The notes below the pieces were generated by a model, which had not been told where the DNA came from, searched no databases, and was given only the letters and a program-made list of their open reading frames with translations. This document shows, piece after piece, positions 31,373 to 32,291 of a stretch of DNA of 32,291 nucleotides. Position numbers and translations under genes: made by a program. Location: contig JAVWTD010000009.1 of assembly GCA_036667875.1 (NCBI GenBank), positions 1 to 32,291 of the forward strand, read 5' to 3'. Within the stretch, counting starts at the first letter, position 1, and each line of letters opens with the position of its first letter. The DNA is from CAJGDV01 sp036667875 (lineage in GTDB: Bacteria > Bacillota_I > Bacilli_A > RF39 > UBA660).

Positions 31373-32291
31373 TACAAAGCGGTTTTAAGAAGACGCGAGC
31401 CTATATCAAAATTATATCTAGTACTCGAGAAACGGAGATTGAAGACACTGAAGCCATAACTAGGACCGTCAGCCCAATTGCCGCCAAACAGAGTTATTCT
31501 TTTGTCTGTAGTTGTATCTATCCTATATACGTCCCCATATTTTATGTTTGAATTTCCGTTTATTTCTTGAGGCATTTGTAAAAAGGGATTAGCTGGATCA
31601 TATCCCATTTTGGTTACCCATCCTTCTGTATTTAACTTGTTATATCCTACTTTTGTATACTTGCCATCAATTATATCTGATGCGTAAGTTGTTGCATCTC
31701 TATTTACATAAAAGTAGGCGTTAGTAGCATCTACATTATCAATGTTTAATCCATCAATGAATTGCCAAATATTACCATAGATATTTTCTATGCCACGATA
31801 TTTCATAGCGTTTTTACCGTTTTTTAAATCATTAATTGATCCGCTTGATGCAGTTACTACATCTGTTGTACCATTAACAATTGATTCGTGATTAAGATCT
31901 ACGTATCCACTCATTATATTTTGACTATTTAAGGTAGCAAATTCAATATAGAATAATACTTGAATAGCATCAAGTGCGTGAATATCAAGTATTTGGTAAC
32001 CTGTTTCTCCACTTTGATTATTGCTAGTTGCTAATGTTCTAAATTGATTTATATTTCTACTTACTAAAGGCTTAACGCCAGTTTTAGATTCTAGTTTCCC
32101 ACCTGTTTCAGAGGCGTCATACTTCCCTACTAGAATATAAGGAAGTTCTTTACTATTTACTTCATCATAGAAGCATGCTGGTAAATAGTAGTCGTTATCT
32201 TTTTTTACTTTAGATATTCTCCATTCCCAGATATTTCCTGTTACTGTCTTTTTAATATAAAACTTAGGAATAGTAACAAATTGATTACCAT
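31372..32291 (-). CDS. DGR-target-like protein with C-terminal C-type-lectin fold (5' end outside window)
   Basis: The reading frame is open from the window edge to the TAG at 31374-31372 (about 306 residues seen), so the start lies beyond 32291; an internal ATG at 31914 is not the start. The order of blocks, FVTIPKFYIKKT, LPYILVGKYDASETGGKL, DIHALDAIQVLFYIEFATLNSQ, MKYRGIENIYGNIWQFIDGL and LFGGNW...IGSRLLK, matches my knowledge of FGE-sulfatase/C-type-lectin proteins that are targets of diversity-generating retroelements, often phage tail or surface adhesins. The last ~115 bases differ in composition from the rest. No reverse transcriptase, Avd gene or template repeat is seen in this window. 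It is followed by the slipin gene on the same strand. Confidence 0.75.
   Translation of the reverse strand, partial: GNQFVTIPKFYIKKTVTGNIWEWRISKVKKDNDYYLPACFYDEVNSKELPYILVGKYDASETGGKLESKTGVKPLVSRNINQFRTLATSNNQSGETGYQILDIHALDAIQVLFYIEFATLNSQNIMSGYVDLNHESIVNGTTDVVTASSGSINDLKNGKNAMKYRGIENIYGNIWQFIDGLNIDNVDATNAYFYVNRDATTYASDIIDGKYTKVGYNKLNTEGWVTKMGYDPANPFLQMPQEINGNSNIKYGDVYRIDTTTDKRITLFGGNWADGPSYGFSVFNLRFSSTRYNFDIGSRLLKTAL
31375..31490 (-). other. Candidate DGR variable repeat (VR)
   Basis: Hand count gives about 44% G+C for 31372-31490, far above the surrounding sequence. In the stretch from Ala (31473) to Asp (31405), 21 of 23 codons end in C or T, as expected if AAC/AAT codons of a template were randomised at adenines. 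The fixed residues (GGNW, G-F, IGSRLL) are those of the lectin fold, and the variable-looking residues (A, D, P, S, Y, S, V, N, R, T, Y, N, F, D) lie at the usual binding positions. The GC-rich 3' end GGCTCGCGTCTTC fits the conserved initiation region. Confidence 0.65.

Noticed and set aside
31372..31914. The DGR-like gene as a complete 180-residue protein starting at ATG 31914.
   Set aside because: The same frame is open back to the window edge and encodes family blocks (FVTIPKFYIKK, VLFYIEFATLNSQ) upstream of that ATG, so the gene is cut by the window.
1..32291. CRISPR arrays, tRNA/rRNA genes or insertion sequences.
   Set aside because: No regularly spaced repeats, cloverleaf sequences or transposase-like proteins were seen.

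Overview
The window is AT-rich, and every gene but one lies on the minus strand. Several traits point to a low-GC Gram-positive bacterium (Bacillota, Bacilli/Erysipelotrichia- or RF39-like): the hrcA-grpE-dnaK-dnaJ heat-shock cluster with CIRCE operators, a T-box leader in front of valS, a YtxH-type protein, a stomatin-like protein, extended -10 promoters and many class III (prepilin) signal peptides. The species cannot be fixed from sequence alone. By my reading none of the 27 genes ends in TGA (20 TAA, 7 TAG).

Layout, low to high coordinates; transcription runs right to left. (a) 1-5190: a two-gene restriction-modification-like operon. The large protein combines a GIY-YIG-like nuclease segment, an SF2 helicase and an Eco57I-type methyltransferase; the smaller partner has methyltransferase motifs but no NPPY. 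(b) 5243-9150: pyruvate kinase and a family 31 glycoside hydrolase in one operon. (c) 9174-12575: a membrane protein, a tandem solute-binding/GGDEF receptor and a YihY/BrkB membrane protein. (d) 12581-14772: a lipoprotein, an acidic Lys/Glu-rich protein, a DUF948-like and a YtxH-like protein. (e) 14818-15779: trmB and, divergently, the only plus-strand gene, a small Met/Pro-rich coiled-coil protein. (f) 15783-24050: the heat-shock region, with pepF between dnaK and dnaJ, bounded by prepilin genes on both sides. (g) 24141-27687: valS behind an HD-domain hydrolase, both under a T-box with a perfect consensus promoter. (h) 27694-31290: a large prepilin with Ig-like and C-type-lectin-like regions, a small prepilin and an SPFH/slipin protein. 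(i) 31359-32291: the 3' part of a gene that looks like a diversity-generating retroelement (DGR) target protein.

Functional picture: five separate prepilin-like genes, each with its own promoter or terminator, sit among housekeeping genes without any pilus ATPase, platform protein or prepilin peptidase in view. The large one looks like a tip adhesin. The most striking item is the window-edge gene. Its last ~115 bases are visibly richer in G+C, almost all codons there end in C/T, it encodes the end of a C-type-lectin fold, and a small hairpin follows immediately. Those are hallmarks of a DGR variable repeat, although no reverse transcriptase or template repeat lies in this window. The second item of interest is the restriction-like operon, whose large gene carries a strong internal ribosome binding site exactly before its methyltransferase catalytic motif.
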